A stretch of 64,000 nt of DNA, taken from the NCBI GenBank assembly GCA_033398695.1, contig CM065815.1:145187001-145251000 (forward strand). Reading direction: 5' to 3'. This document shows, one piece after another, positions 10,781-23,136 of this stretch. Origin of the DNA: Orobanche coerulescens. Its lineage: Eukaryota > Streptophyta > Magnoliopsida > Lamiales > Orobanchaceae. Numbering within the stretch: position 1 is the first letter of the stretch; the number at the start of each line of letters is the position of its first letter. Both the position numbers and the translations under genes were made by a program. A model generated the notes under the pieces. The model was not told the origin of the DNA, did no database searches, and saw nothing but the letters and a program-made list of their open reading frames with translations.

Positions 10781-12113
10781 TGTTTAGTATATTTTGAGTA
10801 ATATTTTTATTAGTATTTTATATATATAATTCTGTGTTGTGTGATAATTTATTCGTTTTACCATATATTTATATTATTTCATTTTATTAGAATTTTCTAT
10901 AATTTTGTGTTATTTTTGGATAATTAATTGGAATTAAATTATATCTGCAGGTTAACCAACCGGTACAAGACAGATCAATTGGTTCAAGGACGATATTTTT
11001 CCAAAATTCAAATATAGTCACGACGGGTCTCATTTTATTCGTCTCGTCGAGACGATCGTTTTAAAAAAAAATTCATTCGAATCCGAGTTCGTATGAAGAA
11101 GTTATGACCGTTCGAAGGACAATTAAATAGACGGATCATATTGTGCCACGTGTCAACACCCGATTGGATCAGAAATTCAACTCTGTGCTGATGTCATCCA
11201 TGACATCAGCACCCCTTAGTAGCCGTGAAATAATTGAGGGTGGGATTTTAAAATTGTAAAAATTATTATTTTATTGATTTTGAAGTAGTATAAATAGGGG
11301 ATGAATGTGTAGAGTTTTGAAGAGGAAAAAAAGGAGAAAAATAGAGAGATATTGTTGTAAGAGTGAGAAATAAAAATATTGTGTAATAAAATTATATTTG
11401 AGTAATAATATTATGGAATATTTATTTATTTGTGTTGTTATTATGAGTGAGTAATTTTCTTTTATTGGAGTTATGATGAAACCATGTCTATATTATTATT
11501 AATATTTATATAATAATTCCAAATAAATGTTTTTAACGATTATGAATTTTGCTTCAATAGGGGAATATTATTTCATCAATTATATCACGTATTTTTTATA
11601 GTTATAAATTCCCCATTCCTTTGTGATTATTGATATTAGTTAATTTCTTTGATTATTTGTTTTCCATTAAATTGGATACATATAATGCTTAGAAATTACA
11701 TTTTATTTAAGCGAAGGAAAATTTATATTTGAATTATAATTTTGTACTTATTGTCAAATCTATAGGGAAATAATGAGATTGATTTCAGAATCTATTCCCT
11801 GAATTTCTTGGAATTAAAATATAAAATAAATAATAAATAGACATTGGTGGACTCTAAACCCTAGTAAATTATTTAAAATCAATTTATCTAAAATCTACTT
11901 AAAAATTAATGTTATTTGTTGCAATTATTTTAATCAATCAAAAATCAAATTATTTGGGACTAGGTTACAATTTAATATAATTTGGTTCAAAGCGATAGGA
12001 ATAATTTGACGTAACTATTATAGTCCTCCCTGTGGAATCGACCTTGCACCGCATATCTACATCGAACAAATCGTGCGCTTGCGAGTATTAGACTAAAGAA
12101 TCAACCAACAACA
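10781..12113 (+). repeat. LTR of the Athila/Tat-like element (about 1.33 kb)
   Basis: Begins TGTTTAGTATATTTTGAG after the polypurine tract and ends around CAACCAACAACA. A good TATA box (TATAAATA, 11289-11296) is followed by an A/G-rich leader. Near the end is the stretch CTCCCTGTGGAATCGACC, a phrase typical of Athila/Tat LTRs just before the 3' end. The exact 3' boundary is uncertain by a few bases. Confidence 0.6.
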
Positions 12114-12423
12114 CCTATGTGATGCATGGTGTGGCATGTTGCCACTGAGCTATGTTTTCATTCATGATTTGTAGAACATAAATATAATATGTACTTACTA
12201 AGTAAAATATTTTTCTTTATTGGTTATTTGAACTAATTAAATATCCTAAATAAGATAAAGTTTGCCATTAAATTATGCAATATATTTCATTTAATTATTT
12301 ATTATATTATAGTAGATTAACAATAAATATTATTAAATATAAATTTAACAGTATTATTTATTATATTACAATAGGTTAATAATGAATGTTATTAAATAAA
12401 AATTTATATTAGTTTGTTATTTA
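12114..12423. other. AT-rich stretch between two LTR elements
   Basis: AT-rich DNA with repeated ATTATTAAATA-type phrases, for example the direct repeat around TTATTATATTA at 12299 and 12359. I see no gene or known element. Confidence 0.4.
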
Positions 12424-13099
12424 TGTAACACCCCCAGAATCAAACCGGGAATATTACACGCCGCAGACCCTCTCCGTGAGGATCCACCAGGCTAGACATC
12501 GAAACCACACAATAAATTACATACCGACATGATAAAATACCAAATCCGTAGACCAACTTGGTCTTTCGTCACTAACATACAAGTCAAAAATACACATTTC
12601 TATCTCGACTCATACCCATGCAAGGGTAAAATACACTCACAAATGAAAAGTACGACAGCGGAAAAGACCATACACAAACTCCGACTAACTGCATCCAAAA
12701 CTGGCCTTCATGTGATTAGTATCATTCGCCTTCCATCATCCTTCGCACCGATCCTGTGTTTTGCTCCCAAACCTGCATGTACGTGGATGCAAAAACAGAC
12801 ATCCACCCCCCGAATACTTGGGGGTTAGCAAAACTCCACTGTTTTGCTAGTACAAGTATAAAGTGCAAATACGAGCCATACATAACACATTTCGAGAATA
12901 CAACAAAAGACTACCCGAGATATTTTGTTTAATTAAAAACAGTTCAAGTCTTGAAAGTAGAACAAAACAAGAAAGCACTTTGAAAACACTTCCAAATCTC
13001 GGGAGTTTTGATAACATTTGTGATTGAAAAGTTCTAATCCCTCAAAAGCCACTTAGGGTCACCGCCCCAAAGTTCATTTTTCCAAAATGCAATCCGTTA

Positions 13100-13243
13100 A
13101 CAAAACACGGGGTTCACGACCCAACCATTCCGGTCACAAAACACAGGGTCCACGACCCAACCATTCTGGTCACAAAACACATGGTCCACGACCCAACCAT
13201 TCTGGTCACAAAACACAGGGTCCACGACCTGATCATCAACTTC
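13100..13243. repeat. 36-bp minisatellite, 4 copies (3' LTR)
   Basis: Four units of about 36 bp, each containing CACGACCCAACCATTCTGGT with one to three changes. The same array is at 18901-19044 in the other LTR. There is no spacer diversity, so it is not a CRISPR. Confidence 0.85.
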
Positions 13244-13403
13244 AATTCACTTCCAACAACACATTACACATAACACATTATTTTTATGCCATTTTAGCCA
13301 AACACCAAGACTCGATATATAATGTCTCTCGACCCCGAGAACCAAGCATTGTGATACTCTGGACATATCATAATTATTCATCAGTACAAACATTCTGGCA
13401 ATT

Positions 13404-13579
13404 CTCGCGACCCGGTCCGGCTCTCAAGCCACCAAGTCCCTGTGTGCCCCGTCGAGTAATCCCCAGGTGAGAATGCCCATTCGAAGTAACCCTCGCGACC
13501 CGGTCCAGCCGCAAAGCCACCAGGTCCCCGTGTGACCCGTCGAGTCAATCCCCAAGTGAGAGTACCCGAGAACAACCTT
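13404..13579. repeat. 88-bp tandem duplication in the LTR
   Basis: Two units beginning CTCGCGACCCGGTCC and ending near GTGAGAGTACCC/GTGAGAATGCCC. A matching pair is in the other LTR at about 19205-19375. Confidence 0.75.
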
Positions 13580-14673
13580 ACAACTCTCATCAATTCTCAT
13601 TTACAAAACCACAATCCTCAAGAGTCAATCACAATACATATAGTCGAGGTATTTTGCTAAAATGGCCAAATTATCTAACATATACTCACGACCCAGAATT
13701 AATACTATCCACAAGGAAGTACACTTACCTCAACAACACCGAACGACACAACCAATATCACACAACTCACATATTCACACACATCCGTATGACTCTAAGC
13801 ACAATCTTAACGAAAGGGTTGATCTAAATTTACCGACAACATATTCACACATAATGGCATCACCCTAGGTAAGGAGATCCTATACTCGACGCTGACACAC
13901 ATAGTCAATCAAGCACATTAATTCCCGAACACGAGAATCATCTTTAAAAGAAAACCATGATTGTAAATATATCGATTCTTTTGAAAAATAGTTGTAAACA
14001 TTCATTTAGCAAATATTGTCGATTACCACCCATTATATCCACAAAACACGTAATGTATGGGCAAGATACTTGCCTCGATAGTCTATACCGGACACTCCGA
14101 CGAACATGGCTCAACCGGGAAACCTCGAACGCCCACAACTCTCCGGCGGAAACGACAGTAACACAACCGATCGGAAAACGGCGAACGAAAGGGTTCTGAC
14201 TCGAGTTCTTCGCAAGGAATCTGACCCTAACATGATAACATCAATATATTAACGATCGTACGAGGAAGACTGATCGTAGAATGCCCGAATCCTCTTTGTG
14301 ACATTTTATCGAACACTTTCAAGGCGTCGATTAGAAACTCAATAAAACGATGAATCCTAGGCAATCCAAGCGTGGAAAAACAAGGGATTTGATATAATAC
14401 AACTTAATAATCATCAATCCATCACTATTCTAAGTTATAACGAATTAAACGGACGAAATCAAAGAAAATCCCCAATTTTCCCAAAACTAGGATTTTAGGA
14501 AAACTAACCTTGATTCGCTGGATTGAAGGATGTTATGTGATGATCAATCGATGATATAGGCTCAGAAAATTCATGGATTAATTGAAAAACATCATGGCTA
14601 CAATATCCCCAAGGCTCCAGCCGCGGAAGAGAGAAAGAGAAATGGGAAAAATGAATGAAACTGGACTGCTCGG

Positions 14674-15060
14674 CCATATTTATACTGGTGCAGCCTAGCG
14701 TGCGCTAGGCTGCCGAGCTAGCATGCGCTAACGGGCGGTCATGGTCGAGAATGTTCGGCCGGGGCCCGCCATCATGCACTGGACACGTGCGCTGTCGGCC
14801 CGGGCCGCAATCCAGAGACATCTTGGACTAGACCGCTCGGCCAGGTAGCGTGCGCAGCCTTCCGGCCATAGCGTGCGCTACCTGCCGACCATAGCGTGCG
14901 CAGTGTCCTACAGTTGCGTGCGCTACCTGCCGATCCTCTTGAGTCCAGAACCTCTCTGCCCCTACTGTCTCGGCCGACTAGCGCGCGCAGCTAACCGGCC
15001 GTGCGCGTGTCTTGCCTCGCCGTGGCGTGCGCTACCTTCCGTAAGGCGTGCGCTCGCGGT
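14674..15060 (-). promoter_or_regulatory. Palindrome array and TATA box, LARD 3' LTR
   Basis: On the minus strand TATAAATATGG (14674-14684) lies 11 bp downstream of a TAGCGTGCGCTA palindrome (14696-14707). Further intact or half copies (TAGCGTGCGC, GCGTGCGCTA) extend to about 15060, mixed with GGCCGG-rich sequence and three GTGCCCGCAACCGTCCGG-type repeats (about 15090-15150). Confidence 0.7.
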
Positions 15061-15370
15061 TCTGCGCCGCACCCGTCGGCGGTGCCTCCACTCGTCCGGC
15101 CAGTGCCCGCAACCGTCCGGTCAGTGCCCGCAACCGTCCGGCCCGTGCCCGACCACCATGATTCGACGACTCGATTTTCTGAAATCGCACGGAACGAACA
15201 CGACAAAATACTCGGGGACAACATCATCGATCCGAAATGAAAACAACGGATAACAAATCATCACCTACGGTCATAAATGCCAAAATCAGTTGTCGAGAAA
15301 ATAATACCGGCTCTCGACAACCGGGAAATTTCCGAAAAAAATCCAGAATAACCGGAACGAAATTGTGGGT

Positions 15371-15415
15371 ATTACATTCTACCCCCCTAAAAATAAGTTT
15401 CGTCCCAAAACTTAA
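15371..15415 (-). other. Fossil polypurine tract inside LARD 3' LTR
   Basis: On the minus strand GGGACGAAACTT, then AGGGGGGTAGAA, then TGTAATACCC. This is a full pol-end/polypurine/LTR-start junction lying about 630 bp inside the real LTR. Confidence 0.8.
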
Positions 15416-17179
15416 AACAAAAGCAAGGTGAATCTCGACAACACACCAGAGCTCCATGTAGTATAAAGCTACTACGGTCCGATTCAACACCCAAGAATGC
15501 TTACGAAAAGCAACGAGCATGAATCGCTGCGGTTGATAAAACTGAGCAATACAAAAATCAAATCACGATTCCAACACTGAAAGGTATGAAATTCCAGTAA
15601 TTCAAAGATTTGGAAGATCAAATACGAAGACAATTTCCCAACACTTATGGAAATTATGAAGTGGCCCAGATGTTCAATAATCACGATTACGAGATCAAAC
15701 AATAATGATTGGACAACGACGAATGAATAGCAATGATCGAATAACAACGATCAACTCTGAAGTTCACACCCCAAATCAAGACATTAATACACTTGTAGGG
15801 ACCACGAGGTGTTAATTTCGAACACGGTTCTCAAGAAATCGATCCAAACTTGGATGGATCACAACGATATACATATCAATTTGGAATAATATGCGAACTC
15901 GCTCGAATGACAAGGGTGAGAACAACACAAGGTCAGAAGCATTAACGAACACAATCGAATCGATACGATCGAATGAAACGGAAGCGAAAAAAATGGGTAT
16001 TACATCATATCACCTTTAAAAGAGGTTTCGTCCCCAAACCTAAACAACGAGAACGAAGTGCTTGAATAGCAACCTTCCCGGCCATATCCTCTTGGTCCCG
16101 CATCTAATCTCCATAACCAATCGTATCATGTCACGGCGCGTCCTGCATCCTCGGCATACTAAGCGGATTCTCACTCAATACGATTGCACCACTTCGCAAA
16201 AACAATATGCTAAAGTACCAACTTAGCATGACATATAACATAAGGTAACCAATAACAACTTGAAAAGAAAATCCAAGAGGTATCCTTTTAAAGGAAATCT
16301 TTTGAAAATCCTTGGAGTTGTATGCTATTCAAAATAAACTTTAAAAGTACTTTTGGTACCTCGGGTTGTTTCATCAAAACTTGTAAACAACATACTTTAA
16401 CCGTCTCATTTGAAATCATTTGCCAAAATAATAATTTCTCGTAACCGACGTTATCAAAATCATCATGCCTCTACACATCATCATCACCGTTAACAACCAA
16501 CAAGTTAACCATGCAAGATCATCAAACCATTCTTACATACTCTAATATTTTCAAATCCGAGTTTGAACTTTACATCGAGTGAGATTTTTCATCTTTCACT
16601 ATATATTTTTGAAAATAAAAATCATATTGGTTTTTGAAATAAAATATTTTTATGATGTGAAAGATTTTTGAAAATCATTTACTCGAATTATTTGAAAATA
16701 CAACAATACGTTAAAATCATTTTCGAAAATTCTCCCAACACTTCATAAACATCAACGACGGTAATATTTTACAAAATGTTCAAGGTACTTTAAAACAACT
16801 CTTTCAAATACCGTCGAGGTTTTATTTGAGAATCCTAGGCCGGCTCGCAAATTTCAAACAATTTCCAAAGTTCATACGAAGCCGCCGACTTAATCGCAAC
16901 GTCAAATTAGTTTCAAAATTTGATTTTTTCGCAACTTGCACAAACTTATGAAAGTTTTAGGAAAAACATTTCCGAACACACACACAACAGACATAATTTA
17001 TCAACTCACTGAACAAAATCAGTTATCACTTAGCGCAACGAAAAGTCATAACACATGTTCACACAAAACAGTTGTCATCACTAGACAACACAAGTAGAAT
17101 ACAGTTATAGGTGATCGACTGCCAAGGTTAGGCCTAACAGTTAAAAGAAATATGGTTCTCTAGCCTCTGTCCCGACTAA

Positions 17180-17290
17180 CTAACGCGCGCTACAACAATT
17201 ATTTAGCGTACGCTACCCATGCTGCATTAGCGCGTGCTAGCCTCGCACTTAGCGTACGCTAGCTGCTACGCACTTAGCGTACGCTAGCTG
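17180..17290. repeat. Internal palindrome cluster of the LARD-like element
   Basis: Five copies of TAGCGTACGCTA or close variants within about 110 bp, including two tandem units sharing CACTTAGCGTACGCTAGCTG. Confidence 0.75.
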
Positions 17291-18213
17291 CTCCAACTCA
17301 GTAACATGATCACGAACATATATACGCCGTTACTAGAATCGATGGTCACAAATAAACAACAACACGTTCGAATCTCAAAGCCATAGATTTCACACTTCAT
17401 GAGCAACCATCAAAGACAATTGTTATTCAAAAACCGAAATCTCACCTCTTATTAAAGAGAGCTATCTCAATGTACACAAACCGAAAGACTCAGCATTCAC
17501 ATCACTATTTTAATCTAAAACTGGCAACACTGCCCAAACAACAAGAACATCATCATGTACTTCTTGACTAACAACCATGAAACCGAAAAGTTGAAAGCGA
17601 GAGTCACGTCTTAGGTACAATTTGTAGACCTCATTTGGGTTCAAAAATCGTGTTTTAAAAACTTATAATACAAGATGAAAATAAAATATCGGTAGTTTGA
17701 ATTCTCCAAAAATTTCGACCTTGAGGTCATCATACGAAAATCAAACTTTTTCCTCCCTTTGGAGGATGTTTTAAAACAAAATATACGTGTCTCCCAAAAA
17801 CATGTAAAGTTTTAAAATATCACATTGATGAATTTTTCTTTGCGTAACCACACCAAGGCCATTACTCTTGTAAAAACGACTTATATCAGGATGTGTGTAT
17901 ATATACATATACGTTGGCACCAATTTCATTCTAGCATCATATGAGGATCAAACAAGCATAGGCCACATAATCACAAATCACCTTTAAACTCCACGCCATA
18001 ACACAAAATCATACAAGCTCGTATAACACAAGGCACAATATAGTAGGGAGACTTACATCCATAGATCGAACGAAGATGATGGCTGCATCTTGACACTAAT
18101 CACGGCAGACATCACAGACGACGCATCGCGACACGACTTAGATAGGCACAATCTGTCAGGACAAGACACGACAATACCCGACTGAACCCGACAGCCTAGG
18201 TTTCCGCAACCTA

Positions 18214-18226
18214 CTCTCCGATACCA
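18214..18226 (-). promoter_or_regulatory. Primer-binding site of the LARD-like element
   Basis: On the minus strand TGGTATCGGAGAG follows the LTR end by four bases. It matches initiator-Met tRNA primer sites with a small change from the usual TGGTATCAGAG. Confidence 0.8.
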
Positions 18227-18230
18227 TAAA

Positions 18231-21200
18231 TGTAACACCCCCAGAATCAAACCGGGAATATTACACGCCGCAGACCCTCTCCGTGAGGATCCACCAGGCT
18301 ATACATCGAAACCACACAATAAATTACATACCGACATGATAAAATACCAAATCCGTAGACCAACTTGGTCTTTCGTCACTAACATACAATCAAAAATACA
18401 CATTTCTATCTCGACTCATACCAAGGGTAAAATACACTCACAAACGAAAAGTACGACAGCGGAAAAGACCATACACAAACTCCGACTAACTGCATCCAAA
18501 ACTGGCCTTCATCTGATTAGTATCATTCGCCTTCCATCATCCTTCGCACCGATCCTGTGTTTTGCTCCCAAACCTGCATGTACCTGGATGCAAAAACAGA
18601 CATCCACCCCCCGAATACTCGGGGGTTAGCAAAACTCTACTGTTTTGCTAGTACAAGTATAAAGTGCAAATACGAGCCATACATAACACATTTCAAGAAT
18701 ACAACAAAAGACTTCCCGAGATATTTTGTTTAATTAAAAATAGTTCAAGTCTTGAAAGTAGAACAAAACAAGAAAGCACTTTGAAAACACTTCCCAATCT
18801 CGGGAGTTTTGATAACATTTGTGATTGAAAAGTTCTAATTCCTCAAAAGCCACTTAGGGTCACCGACCCAAAGTTTATTTTTCCAAAATGCAATCCGTTA
18901 ACAAAACACGGGGTTCACGACCCAACCATTCTGGTCACAAAACACAGGGTCCACGACCCAACCATTCCAGTCACAAAACACAGGGTCTACGACCCAACCA
19001 TTCTGGTCACAAAACACAGGGTCCACGACCCGATCATCAACTTCAATTCACCTCCATCAACACATTACACATAACACATTATTTTTATGCCATTTTAGCC
19101 AAACACCAAGACTCGATATATAATGTCTTTCGACCCCGAGCACCAAGCATTGTGATACTCCGGACATATCACAATTATTCATCAGTACAAACATTCTGGC
19201 AATTCTCGCGACCCGGTCCGGCCCTCAAGCCACCAAGTCCCTGTGTGCTCCGTCGAGCAATCCCCAGGTGAGAATGCCCACTCGAAGTAACCCTCACGAC
19301 CCGGTCCAGCCGCTAAGACACCAGGTCCTTGTGTGACCCCGTCAAGTCAATCCCCGAGTGAGAGTACCCAAGAACAACCTTACAACTCTCATCAATTTTC
19401 ATTTCCAAAACCACAATCCTCAAGAGTCAATCACAATATATATAGTCGAGGTATTTTGCTAAAATGGCCAAATTATCTAACATATACTCACGACCCAGAA
19501 TTAATACTATCCACAAGGAAGTACACTTACCTCAACAACACCGAACGACACAACCAATATCACACAACTCACATATTCACACACATCCGTATGACTCCAA
19601 GCATAATCTTAACGAAAGGGTTGATCTAAATTTACCGACAACATATTCACACATAATGGCATCACCCTAAGTAAGGAGATCCTATACTCGACGCTGACAC
19701 ACATATTCAATCAAGCACATTAATTCCCGAACACGAGAATCATCTTTAAAAGAAAACCATGATTGTAAATATATCGATTCTTTTGAAAAATAGTTGTAAA
19801 CATTCATTTAGCAAATATTGTCGATTACCACCCATTATATCCACAAAACACATAATGTATGGGCAAGATACTTACCTCGATAGTTGATACCGGATACTCC
19901 AACGAACATAGCTCAATCGGGAAACCTCGAACGCCCACAACTCTCCGGCGGAAACGACGGTAACACAACCGATCGGAAAACGGCGAATGGAAGGCTTCCG
20001 ACTCGAGTTCTTCGCAAGGAACTTGACCCTAACATGGTACCATCAATAGATTAACGATCATACGAGGAAGAATGATCGTATAATGCCCGAATTCTCTTTG
20101 TGACATTTTATCGAACACTTTCAAGGCGTCGATTAGAAACTCAATAAAACGACGATTCCCCGGAAATCCAACCGTGGAAAAATAAGGGATTCTATATAAT
20201 ACAACTTAATAAGCATCAATTCATCACTATTCTAATTTATAACGAAGTAAACGGACGAAATCAAAGAAAATCCTCAATTTTCCCAAAACTAGGATTTTAG
20301 GAAAACTAACCTTGATTCGGTGGATTGAAGGATGTTATGTGATGATCAATCGATGATATAGGCTCAGAAACTTCATGGATTAATTGACAAACATCATGGC
20401 TCCAAGATCCCCAAGGCTCCAGCCAGGGAAGAGAGAAAGAGAAATGGGAAAAATGAATGAAACTGGACTGCTCGGCCATATTTATACTGGTGCAGCCTAG
20501 CGTGCGCTAGGCTGCCGCGCTAGCGTGCGCTAGGCTGCCGAACTAGCGTGCACTAACGGGCGGTCATGGTCGAGAATGTACGGCCGGGCCCCGCCATCAT
20601 GCGCTGGACACGTGCGCTGTCGGCCCGGGCCGCAATCCAGAGACATCCTGGACTAGAGCGCTCGGCCAGGTAGCGTGTGCAGCCTTCCGGCCCTAGCGTG
20701 CGCTACCTGCCGGCCGTAGCTTGCGCATTGTCCGACAGTTGCATGCGCTACCTGTCGATCCTCCCGTGTCCAGAACCTCTCTGCTCCTACTGTCTCGGCT
20801 GACTAGCGCGCGCAGCTAACCGGCTGTAGCGTGCGCTACCTTCCGGCCGTAGCGTGCGCTACGCCGGTTCCTGCCTACACCCGTCCGGTCAGTGCCTCCA
20901 CTCGTCCGGCCAATGTCCGCAACCGTCCGGCCAGTGCCCGCAACCGTCCGGCCAGTGTCTGACCACCATGATTCGACGACTCGATTTTCTGAAATCGCAC
21001 GAAACGAACACGACAAAACACTCGGGGACAACATCATCGATCCAAAATGAAAAAATGGATAACAAATCATCACCTACGGTCATAAACGCCAAAATCAGTT
21101 GTCGAGAAAATAATACCGGCTCTCGACAACCGAGAAATATCCGAAAAAAAATCCAAAATAACCGGCACGAAAATCGTGGGTATTACATTCTACCCCCCTA

Positions 21201-21790
21201 AAAATAAGTTTCGTCCCGAAACTTAATACAAAAGCAAGGCGAGTATAAAGCTACTACGGTCCGATTCAACACGCAAGAATGCTTACGAAAAGCAACGAGC
21301 ATGAATCGCTGCGGTTGATAAAACTGAGCAATACAAAAATCAAATCACGATTCCAACGCTGAAAGGTATGAAATTCCAGTAATTCAAAGATTTGGAAGAT
21401 CAAATACGAAGACAATTTCCCAACACTTATGGAAATTACGAAGTGGCCCAGATGTTCAATAATCACGATTACGAGATCAAACAATAATGATTGGACAACG
21501 ACGAATGAATAGCAATGATCGAACAACAACGATCAACTCTGAAGTTCACACCCCAAATCAAGACATTAATACACTTGTAGGGACCATGAGGTGTTAATTT
21601 CGAACACGGTTCTCAAGAAATCGATCCAAACTTGGATGGATCACAACGATATACACATCAATTTGGAATAATATGCGAACTCGCTCGAATGACAAGGGTG
21701 AGAACAACACAAGGTCCGAAGCATCAACGAACACAATTGAATCGATACGGTCGAACGAAACGGAAGCGAAAAAAAAATATGGGTATTACA
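18231..21790 (-). repeat. 5' LTR of the LARD-like element (3560 bp)
   Basis: Direct copy of 12424-16004. It starts at 21790 (minus strand TGTAATACCC) and ends at 18231. TATA box at 20476-20486, 11 bp from the first palindrome at 20498. It has one more palindrome unit than the 3' LTR and lacks about 30 bp present at 15428-15460. The fossil polypurine tract is at 21181-21225. Confidence 0.85.
20476..20870 (-). promoter_or_regulatory. Palindrome array and TATA box, LARD 5' LTR
   Basis: Same module as at 14674-15060. This copy carries an extra unit of about 23 bp (GCCGCGCTAGCGTGCGCTAG) next to the TATA box. Confidence 0.7.
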
Positions 21791-22555
21791 CTGATTTCTC
21801 AATCTCATAATTGATTTATGTTAAATAAATGCGACATAATATTATCTTCATCTCTCGAATTATGAGTAGTATTCGCTAAGCATTTGAAAATCGGTTGCTT
21901 AAACATGAAATAAAGCCAATTATTTGAATAAGAAATTCTAGAAGAACATTCAATATCAATAGATTATCAATAACCCGTAATTAATGTATTCACAAAGTTT
22001 TGCAATAAAGAAATTAGCAAGATATGATAACCATACAATAGACATATCTAAGAATAACATGTTCAACTATGATAATAAAAGAGAAAAGATAAAAAGGCTA
22101 AAACTTGGATGTTGACGAATCACCCGACCCATCTTCAATATTTGTTGTAGATCTTTCATTGCCTTGGAGCCTATCTTTCTTGTTTCCAGTCCTTTATGAT
22201 GAATATGATGAATAATGTTGCATAACCCCCCTCTTGGGACCCTACACATGCATTTATAGCCTTCCATAGGAGTCCCAAGCACTACTACGGAACAGATTAA
22301 CATCGTTTTTTTTGACATTTAACATCAGTTTTGTAACAAATGTTAAATATCGCGATGTTAAAATTAACATCGATTTCCAGTAACCAATGTTAAATTTCGA
22401 CTTAAAAGCGAAAATAAATTTCTTTGGATTTATTATGCTTGATTAGATGAGGTGATAAATATACAACAATTAGCCTAAAGCATCAAGTTAATTTAGTCCG
22501 ATTAGTAGATCCACATTTCCCATAAAATCCAGCAAAAGGACAAATCCTCCATTTT
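21791..22555. repeat. Direct repeat copy 1 carrying a CACTA-like end
   Basis: About 750 bp repeated at 23137-23855. Both copies contain CACTACTACGGAACAG (22280 and 23622) followed by repeated TTAACATCG/GATGTTAA motifs, the look of a CACTA transposon terminus with subterminal repeats. The opposite terminus is not visible. No gene is recognised. Confidence 0.55.
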
Positions 22556-23136
22556 TCCGGCGAAAATGGGACGAAAATTGGATAATATCAGAGAAATTGG
22601 GACTAAATCTGACAAAAAGTTAATTTTGAGACTGAATCTATTTTGTTATGGGACAATTTTTGATTTAAACTTTTTTTGCAGTAAATTAAGTAGTCATATT
22701 ATATCTTTGTGTTTTTAAGAAAGTAGACTGGTTAGCCCCTAGAAATTAAATTAAATTATTGTGCTGAGTACTAGACCGTATATCATAGTATTATCGACAT
22801 TATCTAGACGATCGAAATTTAAATGAATTATTAACTAAATAACGATTTTTTTAAATGTAATTGATTGTATTCGAAAAAGTAGAAATAACATGAGGATTTA
22901 GCAAGTTTATAATTATATTTCAAGATTATGGTTTCTATTAATTGTTGTATTCTCTTAGATAATTTTTGATTTAAACTCTTTACTTGCTCTCTGTAAGATG
23001 ATCACTCAAGTTGTTAATAGTCTCTCTCGAAATCACATAAACATATAGATTAATTTACGCAAATTGACAGTTCCATGTGATCTATGTAATTCAAAATCTT
23101 AAAACCCTAGAAATTTGTTACCGATTTCGCACTTAT
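22556..23136. other. Unassigned AT-rich spacer between the two direct repeats
   Basis: No open frame, no repeat ends and no recognisable element. Confidence 0.4.

Larger units (their letters stand above)
12424..16004 (-). repeat. 3' LTR of the LARD-like element (3581 bp)
   Basis: Starts (minus strand) TGTAATACCC at 16004 and ends GGGGGTGTTACA at 12424. Identity with 18231-21790 extends to both ends and stops there. It contains the fossil polypurine tract (15371-15410), palindrome array (14696-15060), TATA box (14674-14684), an 88-bp duplication (13404-13579) and a 36-bp minisatellite (13100-13243). Open frames such as 13087-13470 translate the minisatellite and are not genes. Confidence 0.85.
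16005..18230 (-). other. Internal region of the LARD-like element
   Basis: No open frame above background. It contains A/T-rich sequence, CGAGGTTT-type phrases, and another cluster of TAGCGTACGCTA-like palindromes at 17180-17290, this time without a TATA box at the 10-12 bp spacing. Confidence 0.7.
12424..21790 (-). mobile_element. Complete non-coding LTR retrotransposon (LARD-like)
   Basis: Two direct LTRs (18231-21790 as 5', 12424-16004 as 3') flank only 2.2 kb of internal sequence (16005-18230) with no gag or pol frame. The element has a primer-binding site (18214-18226) and, at the 3' junction, the phrase GGACGAAACCTCTTTTAAAG before the LTR start. It must rely on proteins supplied by another element. 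X or its relatives, which share LTR ends, primer and promoter layout, are candidates. Flanking bases (ATTTA left, CTGAT right) do not form a target duplication, so one end may have been altered by recombination. Confidence 0.85.

Noticed and set aside
13100..13243. CRISPR-like regular repeats (36-bp units)
   Set aside because: The units are contiguous with no unique spacers, lie inside a plant LTR and are present in both LTRs of the element; this is a minisatellite.
13087..13470. 127-residue open frame with NKTRGSRPNHSGH repeats
   Set aside because: It translates the LTR minisatellite and 88-bp duplication; the same occurs in the other LTR, and there is no sign of coding selection.
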